Positions 1-7,252 of a stretch of 64,000 bases of DNA are shown piece by piece. Within the stretch, counting starts at the first letter, position 1. Each line of letters begins with the position of its first letter. The notes under the pieces were generated by a model. That model was not told the origin of the DNA. It searched no databases and saw only the letters and a list, made by a program, of their open reading frames with translations. The stretch comes from Porphyromonas crevioricanis (lineage in GTDB: Bacteria; Bacteroidota; Bacteroidia; Bacteroidales; Porphyromonadaceae): the NCBI RefSeq assembly GCF_900167225.1, contig NZ_FUXH01000001.1:1-64000 (forward strand), written 5' to 3'. A program made the position numbers and the translations under genes.

Positions 1-127
1 AATACGATTGTTAGTCTGTAATGTTTCATGGTTTATTTATTTTGGATTTATTATTTGTCGTTGAGCCCTTATAAAGCCTCCGGATTTGATAATCAGAGAT
101 CTTTGCAATATTCCCCGAAGGACAAGC

Positions 128-1306
128 CTATTCTCCTAAGTAGATCTTTCCGGTGTGTCGCAAGCCTTGTGTGTCGGTCACGATGTAGAGATATAGCCCT
201 GTGGGCAAGGAGGAGAGATCGACAGAGGTCTTATCCTCCATATTGCCGGTCCATACTTGTTCAGCCTTCATAGTGTACAGAGCCAATGCCTTTAGGTTTG
301 CTTTTTCCCATTGTAGAAGATTGCCCTTAACAACGAAAGTCCATTCTTTGGGCAAGAAAGGATTATTCGTTCCTAAGACTTCGGTATTTACCACTTGATC
401 TGCTCGGAAGCAATCTTTTGCTGTGACATTTTCTTGAGGGAGGATTAGGTTGTCGTACAGATCCTTCCATTTGCTGGTGTCGTGATAGACGACTTGGTCA
501 TCTTGTACAAAGCAAAGCAAGAGATTTGTGGAATAGCTGTCGAAAAGAAGCTGATCATCTATGGGAGTCTTTTCTTTGAGCACAGGGGCGGATGTATATT
601 GGATATGGAAATAAGTAAATCCGAAGCCGCCCAAAGAGCCTATGCCATCTGCCCACTTATTGCCACGAAAGGAGATAGTTCGCCTCCACTTCCCTGCAAT
701 ATACTCGTAATCGTATCCTTCAAATTTAGGCTGCCATTTATTACCTCCCCACACCCGATCATATGCCATTTCTGGCTTATCGTAGAGGTTGAAATCATAC
801 AAAATGTACTCTTTGTTCGGATCCAAAAAGAGACCATTGCCTTCTTTCCAAGAATTGAAAGGGAGAACATTCCAAGCCCAATGCCAACCTCCCTCATCCT
901 GAAATGTGCCAGGATAGTTGTCTGGATCAGAGAGTCCCTGTGGTAGCCGTAGGTAGACGATCCCCTTGTCTTGGCGGATAGCTCCCCAGTAGTTTGTTTC
1001 GTTCGCAAGGAATTTATCGTCTTTGGTGCAATAAACTTTTTTGTAATCCAGCTGATTGATTGTCGTATCTCCATGTATAAATACATAGGAGAAAAAGAGG
1101 CCCATAGGAGACTTAAGACCCAGATCTATGTCGTGAATGTACATTTGGCAGGTATTCACCCAAATCGTACCATCACGGAGTGGAAATTCCATGATTTGGT
1201 AGTTCTCATCTGTTGGCTTTTCGCCTACACTTTCTTGTGCCTTGGCTGTCGCAGGCGCAACGAGTAGTGCAATAAGCCCCGCTAATAGTATTCGTATCAT
1301 ATTCAA
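128..1306 (-). CDS. Secreted protein with T9SS sorting domain
   Basis: A 392-residue secreted protein of unknown function. The first 24 residues form a Sec signal peptide (hydrophobic LLAGLIALLVAPATAKAQ). The last ~80 residues match a type A T9SS C-terminal domain: a beta-rich stretch ending in DLSSLPTGLYLYIVTDTQG and a final KIYLGE strand. This domain targets cargo through the outer-membrane Sov translocon, itself encoded at 9.7-17.3 kb, for cell-surface attachment via A-LPS. The middle ~270 residues are rich in Trp and aromatic residues and resemble no enzyme family I recognise. A possible -7 motif (TACATTTG) lies on this strand at 1397-1390. The gene stands alone, with no neighbour on its strand in the window. 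T9SS cargo status is well supported; the function of the body is unknown. Confidence 0.8.
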   Translation of the reverse strand: MNMIRILLAGLIALLVAPATAKAQESVGEKPTDENYQIMEFPLRDGTIWVNTCQMYIHDIDLGLKSPMGLFFSYVFIHGDTTINQLDYKKVYCTKDDKFLANETNYWGAIRQDKGIVYLRLPQGLSDPDNYPGTFQDEGGWHWAWNVLPFNSWKEGNGLFLDPNKEYILYDFNLYDKPEMAYDRVWGGNKWQPKFEGYDYEYIAGKWRRTISFRGNKWADGIGSLGGFGFTYFHIQYTSAPVLKEKTPIDDQLLFDSYSTNLLLCFVQDDQVVYHDTSKWKDLYDNLILPQENVTAKDCFRADQVVNTEVLGTNNPFLPKEWTFVVKGNLLQWEKANLKALALYTMKAEQVWTGNMEDKTSVDLSSLPTGLYLYIVTDTQGLRHTGKIYLGE

Positions 1307-1633
1307 GAAATGACAACTCTAATGTGTAACAGCGAAGTTATAAAAAGAATAAGTAAAAACAAACAAAAGAGAATTGTGTGCCCTAATTGCAAATGTATTC
1401 TTTGATAGAGGAATACCTAATTGAGACTACCGCATGATATGCTACCCACTTTGTTCTTTTTGACATTTAGTTTGGCTTACATACTTGAGTGTATAACCCA
1501 AGCTCCAGCCTCAGAGCCTTGTGGATTCTTTGTTTTTAACAATAATGTGGTATAATTAGGGCGAGAATACCCCTTTATTGGCCTTGTCATGCTTCTCTCT
1601 TTTGATGCCGACAATTGCTGTTTGGGTTCGAGA

Positions 1634-1770
1634 TAAAATTTTCTGGGGAGAGAGCGAAAATTCTCTCCTGAGAGAATTTTTGCTAACACAGGAGAAAACA
1701 AAATTTCTCTGAGGAGAGAATTTTGACCCTCTCAGAACGCCCTATTCATCGGTGTTTTGATAGAGGTCGA
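1634..1770 (-). repeat. Palindrome-rich intergenic repeat, copy A
   Basis: One of three related elements in this window (others at 18524-18660 and 43250-43382). Read on the minus strand it has a hairpin with loop GATGAATA, then CGTTCTGAGAGGG, then palindromes of the form TTCTCTC-NN-GAGAGAA spaced by a TGCTAACACAGGAGA-like motif. No coding capacity. It may be a MITE-like or other dispersed P. gingivalis-type repeat; its identity was not checked against any database. Confidence 0.65.
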
Positions 1771-2135
1771 AAAGCCCTCAAAAAGAGCTTTTTTCCCAAT
1801 CTACCACTACGACCTGCTATTGTGTTTGATAGGACGTATTTGTGCTAATTTGGGAAAATGAGCTTTGTGCCGTTTTGCCATATCGTGAGATCAAGCAGCG
1901 ATCTCTTTGGGAGGGCTCTTTGATTTTGTCGCTCGAGTCTGCTTAGGTCTGCTATGCAACACTGTTTTTACCTAATCGCAATAGACTCTGGATACTATTG
2001 CATAGCACAGCTCTCGTCGCATTATGCAACAGTATCTTTCGTGGTGCTGCTCTACCAAGTCTGAAATTGTCGCACGGAAATTCTCTCTTCTGCATAAATG
2101 TTATTAGGCTGTTATTTAGCATCTCTGTACTGATA

Positions 2136-2185
2136 AATCCCCTCTCTCGACAATCGCTTGTTGAGAGAGAGGGGATTGTCGTTTT
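2136..2185 (+). terminator. Strong hairpin terminator without an upstream gene
   Basis: AATCCCCTCTCTC (2136-2148) pairs perfectly with GAGAGAGGGGATT (2165-2177), followed by GTCGTTTTTG. It lies about 140 bp before the ECF sigma gene, with no + strand gene before it. It could end an unannotated small RNA or attenuate transcription into the sigma operon. Confidence 0.6.
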
Positions 2186-2318
2186 TGATTATTTTCGCAG
2201 TGTATGCAAGCAGTTGTATATCAATATGGAGAAGAATTACGGAACTTGATTCGGGATGCGAATACATCTTTGGAGATCAGATGGTGTTCCCTGTTGAGAG
2301 CCAATAATTTCCTGTTGT

Positions 2319-2870
2319 ATGAGGTCGGAGAGTAAAGAAATAACAAAGTGGGTGGAGCTATATTCCGAACCTTTGCTTAATCGAGCTTTGTCAATGGTGG
2401 CAGACAAGGAGGATGCAATGGATTTGGTGCAGGAGGTCTTTATCTCTGCTTCGTCTGCCTATGACAGATTTCAGGGGAAAAGTAGTCCTCTGACCTGGCT
2501 GCAAAATATATTGAGAAACAAGATAGCCGACTTCTATCGAGATAGATACCGTAAGCCACAAGTAGTCAGTATGTCGGATTTTTTCGATCAGTCGGGCTCG
2601 TGGACAGACCACTCCGTCCTTCAAGAATGGTCTCCTAATCTCGAAGAGCCCGAGGATGAAAAGGCCTTGATGGATACGCTGGATAAATGTCTCGAACATC
2701 TGCCAGTCCATTGGCAAATCACGGTGAAACGATATTATATCGAAGAGAAAAAAGCCAATGAGGTTTGTCAGGAGTTGGATATTGCTACGACGAATTTGTG
2801 GAAGATCCTCCAGCGCAGTCGTATGCAATTGAGGAAGTGTATCGAATTAAATTGGTTTGAGAAATTATGA
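2319..2870 (+). CDS. ECF-type RNA polymerase sigma factor
   Basis: A 183-residue sigma-70 family factor of the extracytoplasmic-function type, which directs RNA polymerase to stress or envelope promoters. Region 2 spans about residues 10-80 (DLVQEVFISASSAYDRF, then LTWLQNILRNKIADFYRDR). Region 4 spans about residues 125-175, with a helix-turn-helix around EVCQELDIATTNLWKILQR. Length is normal for the family. Its stop overlaps the start of the next gene in an ATGA arrangement; that gene is a likely anti-sigma factor. The genes that follow (RclC-like, MsrAB) suggest a response to oxidants such as hypochlorous acid; that regulon is inference. Confidence 0.92.
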   Translation: MRSESKEITKWVELYSEPLLNRALSMVADKEDAMDLVQEVFISASSAYDRFQGKSSPLTWLQNILRNKIADFYRDRYRKPQVVSMSDFFDQSGSWTDHSVLQEWSPNLEEPEDEKALMDTLDKCLEHLPVHWQITVKRYYIEEKKANEVCQELDIATTNLWKILQRSRMQLRKCIELNWFEKL

Positions 2871-3151
2871 CGAAGCTATTCGGCAAACTTATACACCTGC
2901 TCATCATGCCTTGCAGTCATGTGCCACAGTTGATAGAGCAGGAAAGATCCGGCAAGCTGCCTCTCTTGCAGAAAGTGCGCCTGCGTGCCCATCTGTCTAT
3001 ATGTAAGTGGTGTGCCGCTTATGCGAGGAAAGTGGAGCAAATAGACAAGTTCCTCACGAAAAAGTATGAGGGAGGAGAAAAAAAAGATCGATTTGAAAGT
3101 TCTGAAATACAGGATTTTAAGGATAGGATCAAAAAGAAAATGACACCATAG
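2867..3151 (+). CDS. Zinc-finger anti-sigma factor (ZAS-like)
   Basis: A 94-residue protein with a compact HxxxCxxC motif (HLSICKWC, about residues 43-50) and an earlier Cys/His pair (PCSH, residues 15-18), the pattern of zinc-binding anti-sigma domains. There is no convincing transmembrane segment, so it is probably cytosolic, and the thiol/zinc site could sense oxidation as in RsrA-type proteins. It starts 4 bp inside the end of the sigma gene, so the two are translationally coupled. The C-terminal half is highly charged and probably helical. Known for the family: these proteins sequester their partner sigma factor. The redox-sensing role here is inferred from the neighbours. Confidence 0.75.
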   Translation: MTKLFGKLIHLLIMPCSHVPQLIEQERSGKLPLLQKVRLRAHLSICKWCAAYARKVEQIDKFLTKKYEGGEKKDRFESSEIQDFKDRIKKKMTP

Positions 3152-3265
3152 CCCTATTTCTCCTGTCAGGATTACGAGCCTTTGCCGACTATACGTACAG
3201 AAAGCCCCTTGGAGACTTTCGCATACTAATTGGTTGCATTGGCGTAATCGAAGAAAACTGATAGG

Positions 3266-3721
3266 ATGAAAACAAGAAAACAACTGCTCTCAGGTAGAGG
3301 TATCTATCACCGGATCGGGTCTTATGTTGCCCTTTGGGGTATGGCCGTTATCCTTATATAGATAGGTATATTCAAGTTTACACCGATGGAAGCGGCTGCC
3401 ATTAGGCCTTTGCTGGAGCATCATCCCATCACATTTTGGGTATATGATGTGTTCGGCGTCCAATTTGTCTCTATTCTCGTAGGTTTGGCTGAGATCTCGG
3501 TAGCTCTTTTGCTACTGCTTTCGATCAGAGTTCATTCTCTGAGGAGATACGCCGGACTGGGGATAACTTTCATATTCCTTTTTACGCTCAGCTTTCTCTT
3601 CTTCACCTCCGGTATGTGGAAGGTGAGGGATGGTGTACTCATAACCGATTACTTTATACTTAAGGATATAGCGTATCTCGGATTCGGATTGATGCTTTTG
3701 GATGCTCCGAAGAACAGCTAA
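3266..3721 (+). pseudogene. DUF417 / RclC-like membrane protein interrupted by TAG
   Basis: The reading frame from ATG 3266 encodes MKTRKQLLSGRGIYHRIG..., stops at TAG 3359-3361 (codon 32), and then continues in the same frame to 3721 as a good DUF417 protein (IGIFKFTPMEAAAI, TLSFLFFTSG, ILKDIAYLGFGLML). In this family the stop position is normally Trp (WIGxxKF), so one TGG-to-TAG change explains it. Full length would be 151 residues with four membrane segments. The family includes E. coli RclC, a membrane protein of the reactive-chlorine response. An internal ATG at 3386 could make a shorter protein lacking the first helix. Either a recent nonsense mutation or a sequencing error; the downstream frame is otherwise intact. 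Confidence 0.8.
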
Positions 3722-3739
3722 CAATAAAATCAGAAAAAG

Positions 3740-4843
3740 ATGAAAAAGGCAAGTATTTTAATTTTCTCGATCGCAGCTCTCTCTCTTGTATTTGCGAGAA
3801 CACAAGTCGTACAAACGAAAGAAAATAGGAAGGAAAAAATGGAAGACGTGAAAATGAAGAAGGAGATATATCTGGCCGGAGGGTGTTTCTGGGGTACAGA
3901 GCATTTTCTGAAACAAATTCGAGGTGTGATAAAAACCGAAGTTGGCTATGCAAATGGCAAGGGAGAGCATCCCGACTATAAGAGCGTATCGACCGGAGAA
4001 CCCGGCTTTGCCGAAACAGTGAAAGTCGAATATGCTCCGGATCAGATCAGTCTGGAGAAATTGTTGGATTTATTTTTCGAGACTATCGACCCTACTGCTG
4101 TGAATAAGCAAGGGAATGATGTGGGGGTACAGTATAGAACAGGTATCTACTATACCGACATGGCCGACGCTCCCATGGTAAGGGCTTCCATAGACAAGCT
4201 CGCAGCAATGCATTCGCAACCGATAGCTATCGAAAGCAAGGCTTTGGAGAACTACTATACAGCTGAGGAATATCATCAGGACTATTTGGACAAGCATCCC
4301 AACGGATATTGCCATATCCCCAAGAGTCTGTTCCAGATGGCTCGCGAAGCAAATCCCGCCTTTTCGGAAGAGAAATATATACGTATGACCGATGAAGATC
4401 TGAAAGAAAAACTCACTCCGCTGCAATACGATGTTACACGCAACAATGCTACCGAAGCTCCTTTCAGAAATGAGTATTGGGATGAGTTCGGGGAAGGGAT
4501 TTATGTGGATATCACTACTGGTGAACCGCTCTTTGTCTCCACTGACAAATTTGAGTCGGGTTGTGGCTGGCCGAGCTTTTCCAAGCCGATAGACAAGACG
4601 CTTGTCATGGAGAAAACGGATAAGTCGTACGGTATGGTTCGCACCGAAATCCGGAGCAAAACGGGGGATGCCCATTTGGGGCATGTATTCAACGATGGGC
4701 CTGCGGAGAAGGGAGGTTTGAGGTATTGTATCAATAGTGCTGCCTTGCGCTTTATCCCCAAGGAAAAAATGAAAGAAGAAGGATATGAAGACTATATTTT
4801 CTTGCTAAAAAAGGAATTACCATTCAAAACCAAACAAATTTAG
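3740..4843 (+). CDS. msrAB: Exported fused methionine sulfoxide reductase MsrA-MsrB
   Basis: Repairs oxidised methionine in proteins: MsrA reduces the S-sulfoxide, MsrB the R-sulfoxide. Residues 1-20 look like a signal peptide ([14 protein letters not shown]), so the enzyme probably works in the periplasm. The MsrA domain (about 41-205) carries GCFWG with catalytic Cys49. The MsrB domain (about 225-357) carries SGCGWPSF (Cys275, likely resolving) and RYCIN (catalytic Cys330). The CxxC zinc pairs of many MsrB proteins are absent ([13 protein letters not shown]), so this is a zinc-free type. It follows the sigma/anti-sigma/RclC-like genes and ends 5 bp before a lipoprotein gene, so it is probably in one operon. 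Confidence 0.95.
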   Translation: MKKASILIFSIAALSLVFARTQVVQTKENRKEKMEDVKMKKEIYLAGGCFWGTEHFLKQIRGVIKTEVGYANGKGEHPDYKSVSTGEPGFAETVKVEYAPDQISLEKLLDLFFETIDPTAVNKQGNDVGVQYRTGIYYTDMADAPMVRASIDKLAAMHSQPIAIESKALENYYTAEEYHQDYLDKHPNGYCHIPKSLFQMAREANPAFSEEKYIRMTDEDLKEKLTPLQYDVTRNNATEAPFRNEYWDEFGEGIYVDITTGEPLFVSTDKFESGCGWPSFSKPIDKTLVMEKTDKSYGMVRTEIRSKTGDAHLGHVFNDGPAEKGGLRYCINSAALRFIPKEKMKEEGYEDYIFLLKKELPFKTKQI

Positions 4844-4848
4844 AAATC

Positions 4849-6087
4849 ATGAAAAAGAATCTATTCAAAGCCGGACTCTCGACTATCGCTCTGGCGAGTA
4901 TGACCTTCGTTGTTTCCTGCAAAAAAAATGACGAAATGAAAGCCCCGATGACCGGTGATATGCGCACTTTTACTGTTGAAAATATCGTTACACCGAAGTT
5001 GTTTGTGCAGAGTGGAACTTTCAAAGGTGTTGGGAGCAAGGAGATAAATCTCCCGATCATTCTACCCGGGCAGAGTGTTGACTTCAAGTTCAAGGCCGGT
5101 AAAGGGCAAGCTCTGATGTTCGTTACGATGTATGGAAAATCGAAAGACTGGTTTTTTGCCTCTCAACAGCCCGGTATCAACTTGTTCGACAAACAGGGCC
5201 GAGCCATACAGGGTGATGTCTCTTCTCAGGTCAGACTGTGGGACAACGGAACCAAAAACGACCAGACAGGAGATGTTGAGTCTAAACCTATTATGCAAGT
5301 TCCGGGCGTGGATGCTTCTAAATTGATGAATTTGAAGTTGGCGTACGAAGAGAAGACATCCGAGTTTACGCTTACTATAATGAATACCTCTGCTGATACC
5401 CCGAACGAAACACCGTTCTCTCCGGGTGTATGGGCTGTTTCTAACTTCGACGGTAGCAAGCTTCTTGCAGAAAAGCCCTTCTTCACTCCCAATGAGAAGT
5501 CCAATCCGGAGATTACAAATATCGCCCAGATGGGTAACATTGATAAGTTGAAGGAAAAGGTAGAAGCCAATACGGGTATTATCACCGGTATCTCACCTGT
5601 ATTCCTCGTTGTCTATCGTGGAGACAAAAACCCTATTTATCAGCTTGGAGAGAAAGACCCCGGCCTGGGGTTGAAGAACTTGTCGCAAGCGGGAGATGTG
5701 AGCAAGCTGATGAAAAACCTGAAGGCGATGAAAGGTGTAAAAGGGATCTACGTGGCAGGCAATGCCCCCATTGGCCCTGGAAAGATGGCAATGGTGCAGT
5801 ATAAGGCCGAAGAAGGTGATATGTTGGCCTATGCTACTATGTTCGGATTTTCAAACGACTGGTTCTATGCCAACGAACAGGCTGTATTGGCTCTGTCAAA
5901 CGGAAATGTGACAAAAAGTACAGCGTTATTTGACTCGGGTACGGGGGTGGATCAATTCCCCGGAGCTGGAAATCGACAGGCCCTTTTTGGTGGGACTCCC
6001 CAGATGGAGAGTAATTCGATCAGCAAAGTAGGGAATGCCTTCCCTGTTCCTCCAGTAGATCAGGTATTGAGAATCACAATTAAATAA
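4849..6087 (+). CDS. Lipoprotein with two spondin_N-like domains
   Basis: A 412-residue lipoprotein: hydrophobic leader followed by a VVSC lipobox, with acylation at Cys24. The residues after Cys are charged (KKNDE), which may favour surface export in Bacteroidetes. The body has two similar halves, each with the spondin_N signature: MYGKSKDWFFA...LWDNGTKNDQ (about residues 90-145) and MFGFSNDWFYA...LFDSGTGVDQ (about 325-370). In bacteria this domain occurs in secreted proteins of unclear function and may bind metal or glycosaminoglycan. It lies 5 bp after msrAB, so it is probably co-transcribed with the oxidative-stress genes. The duplication suggests two binding sites. Function unknown. Confidence 0.8.
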   Translation: MKKNLFKAGLSTIALASMTFVVSCKKNDEMKAPMTGDMRTFTVENIVTPKLFVQSGTFKGVGSKEINLPIILPGQSVDFKFKAGKGQALMFVTMYGKSKDWFFASQQPGINLFDKQGRAIQGDVSSQVRLWDNGTKNDQTGDVESKPIMQVPGVDASKLMNLKLAYEEKTSEFTLTIMNTSADTPNETPFSPGVWAVSNFDGSKLLAEKPFFTPNEKSNPEITNIAQMGNIDKLKEKVEANTGIITGISPVFLVVYRGDKNPIYQLGEKDPGLGLKNLSQAGDVSKLMKNLKAMKGVKGIYVAGNAPIGPGKMAMVQYKAEEGDMLAYATMFGFSNDWFYANEQAVLALSNGNVTKSTALFDSGTGVDQFPGAGNRQALFGGTPQMESNSISKVGNAFPVPPVDQVLRITIK

Positions 6088-6097
6088 ATTGGTTTTC

Positions 6098-6149
6098 GGG
6101 AGAGTCTGTAACGATCTGTTGTCTTCATTGCAGTTAGTGCGGACTCTCC
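6098..6149 (+). terminator. Probable terminator of the sigma-msrAB operon
   Basis: GGAGAGTC (from 6099) pairs with GACTCTCC (6142-6149), followed by a pyrimidine-rich ATTTTATCTCTCTTTTC tract. The loop is long (about 35 nt), so the call is moderate. Confidence 0.5.
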
Positions 6150-6547
6150 ATTTTATCTCTCTTTTCTTTTTCTATCTCTTCTGATGTGTCTGTAGGCTCA
6201 AGTATCCGAGAGGATATGCGGGCTTGCAGATCGTCGTTTAGTATGATGACCTAAGTATAGGTGATCGAAGAATAATGGCAAATCATTACACAGCTCAAGA
6301 CTGCTGCATAACACGGTATTCGCTGCGTTGCTTTCGACATTCGGGCTTGATCATGATGATAGGTATACTCCTCATATTCTCAGTCTCAATGTCTTACTTT
6401 CTCTGCATTCAGCAAAGTCAACAAAATGGTAAGTTTTAATTGCCTTTTTGAGACCTATACCAAGGTCTCAAGTCCCCTATATCTCTCTTTGTTTCGGCTA
6501 CTTTGTGTGCCGGCTGCGTCTTTCTTTATGAATAATCGTGGAGGGGG
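6150..6547. other. Intergenic region with one inverted repeat
   Basis: No gene seen. TTGAGACC (6448-6455) and GGTCTCAA (6464-6471) form a short perfect hairpin between the convergent spondin and DUF3109 genes. It lacks a clear T-run on either strand. Confidence 0.4.
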
Positions 6548-7144
6548 TTAAATAGACTGCTCCGATTGCTTTTGTGCCAGGTATTCTCGGGCTACAAGGC
6601 AGAGCTCCTCGTACCACTCCTCGCCATAGGCTCTGATGAGAGGCTCTTTCAAGAATTGGTATATGGGTATTCCCATCTTACGACCCAACTTGATAGCACA
6701 TTTGCAAATGCTCCATTGTTGATAGTTGAGTGCCGTAGCTCCTCCATAATACTTCTGCACCCGAATGGGATAGAGGTGGCAACTGATCGGTTTGAGAAAA
6801 TCGGTTTTCCCTTCTCTGTATAGCCTCTCTATAGCGCATTGGCAACGACCTTTTGAGTCGTAGGTGGTAAATACGCAGTCTTTTCCATTGACGATTTGGG
6901 TAACTTCTTCTCCATCCTCGTCTATATAACTGATCCCCTCTTCTTCGATTAGTTTTTTTGCTTGTGGAGAAATGAGGTCTTGCAGGAGAGGTAGTAAGGC
7001 CCTGATTTTGTCTGCCTCTCCGGCAGCCAGAGGTGCACCGTTGTCGCCTTCTACACAACAGATCCCTTTACATACATCGTAGTCGCATACAAATTGTTGG
7101 TCTATGATGTCCAGACTTACCAGCTTGTCTCCTATATATATCAT
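6548..7144 (-). CDS. DUF3109 family cysteine-rich protein
   Basis: A 198-residue cytosolic protein of the DUF3109 family, common in Bacteroidetes. Conserved cysteines cluster as FVCDYDVCKGICC near residues 18-30, then CVF, CQCAI, SCHLYP and CKCA further on. The pattern suggests a metal or Fe-S/zinc binding site, related in style to the YkgJ/CxxCxxCC families; no activity is established. Translation starts at the ATG complementary to 7142-7144, giving MIYIGDKLV. It is on the same strand as pbp1A with a 108-bp gap and may be transcribed from it. Function unknown. Confidence 0.8.
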   Translation of the reverse strand: MIYIGDKLVSLDIIDQQFVCDYDVCKGICCVEGDNGAPLAAGEADKIRALLPLLQDLISPQAKKLIEEEGISYIDEDGEEVTQIVNGKDCVFTTYDSKGRCQCAIERLYREGKTDFLKPISCHLYPIRVQKYYGGATALNYQQWSICKCAIKLGRKMGIPIYQFLKEPLIRAYGEEWYEELCLVAREYLAQKQSEQSI

Positions 7145-7252
7145 GTGAATGTCGTTTAATGGACTGAATCGATCTACAAATGAAGCACTTCGGCTGTCTT
7201 ATCCACAGGTAAGGACGAAGACAGACGAAGTGCTACTTGGGTTGGGTGGAAG

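Larger units (their letters stand above)
1307..2318. other. Gene-poor intergenic region with repeats
   Basis: About 1 kb without a convincing gene. It contains repeat copy A (1634-1770), a 9-bp inverted repeat GCTATGCAA / TTGCATAGC (1951-1959 and 1999-2007) with a third related copy near 2023, and a strong terminator-like hairpin (2136-2185) that no visible gene precedes. The open frames here have no family resemblance, and the one at 1477-1701 (-) is largely repeat sequence. Confidence 0.6.

Noticed and set aside
1477-1701. 74-residue minus-strand frame
   Set aside because: Mostly made of repeat copy A palindromes; no family resemblance and no promoter.
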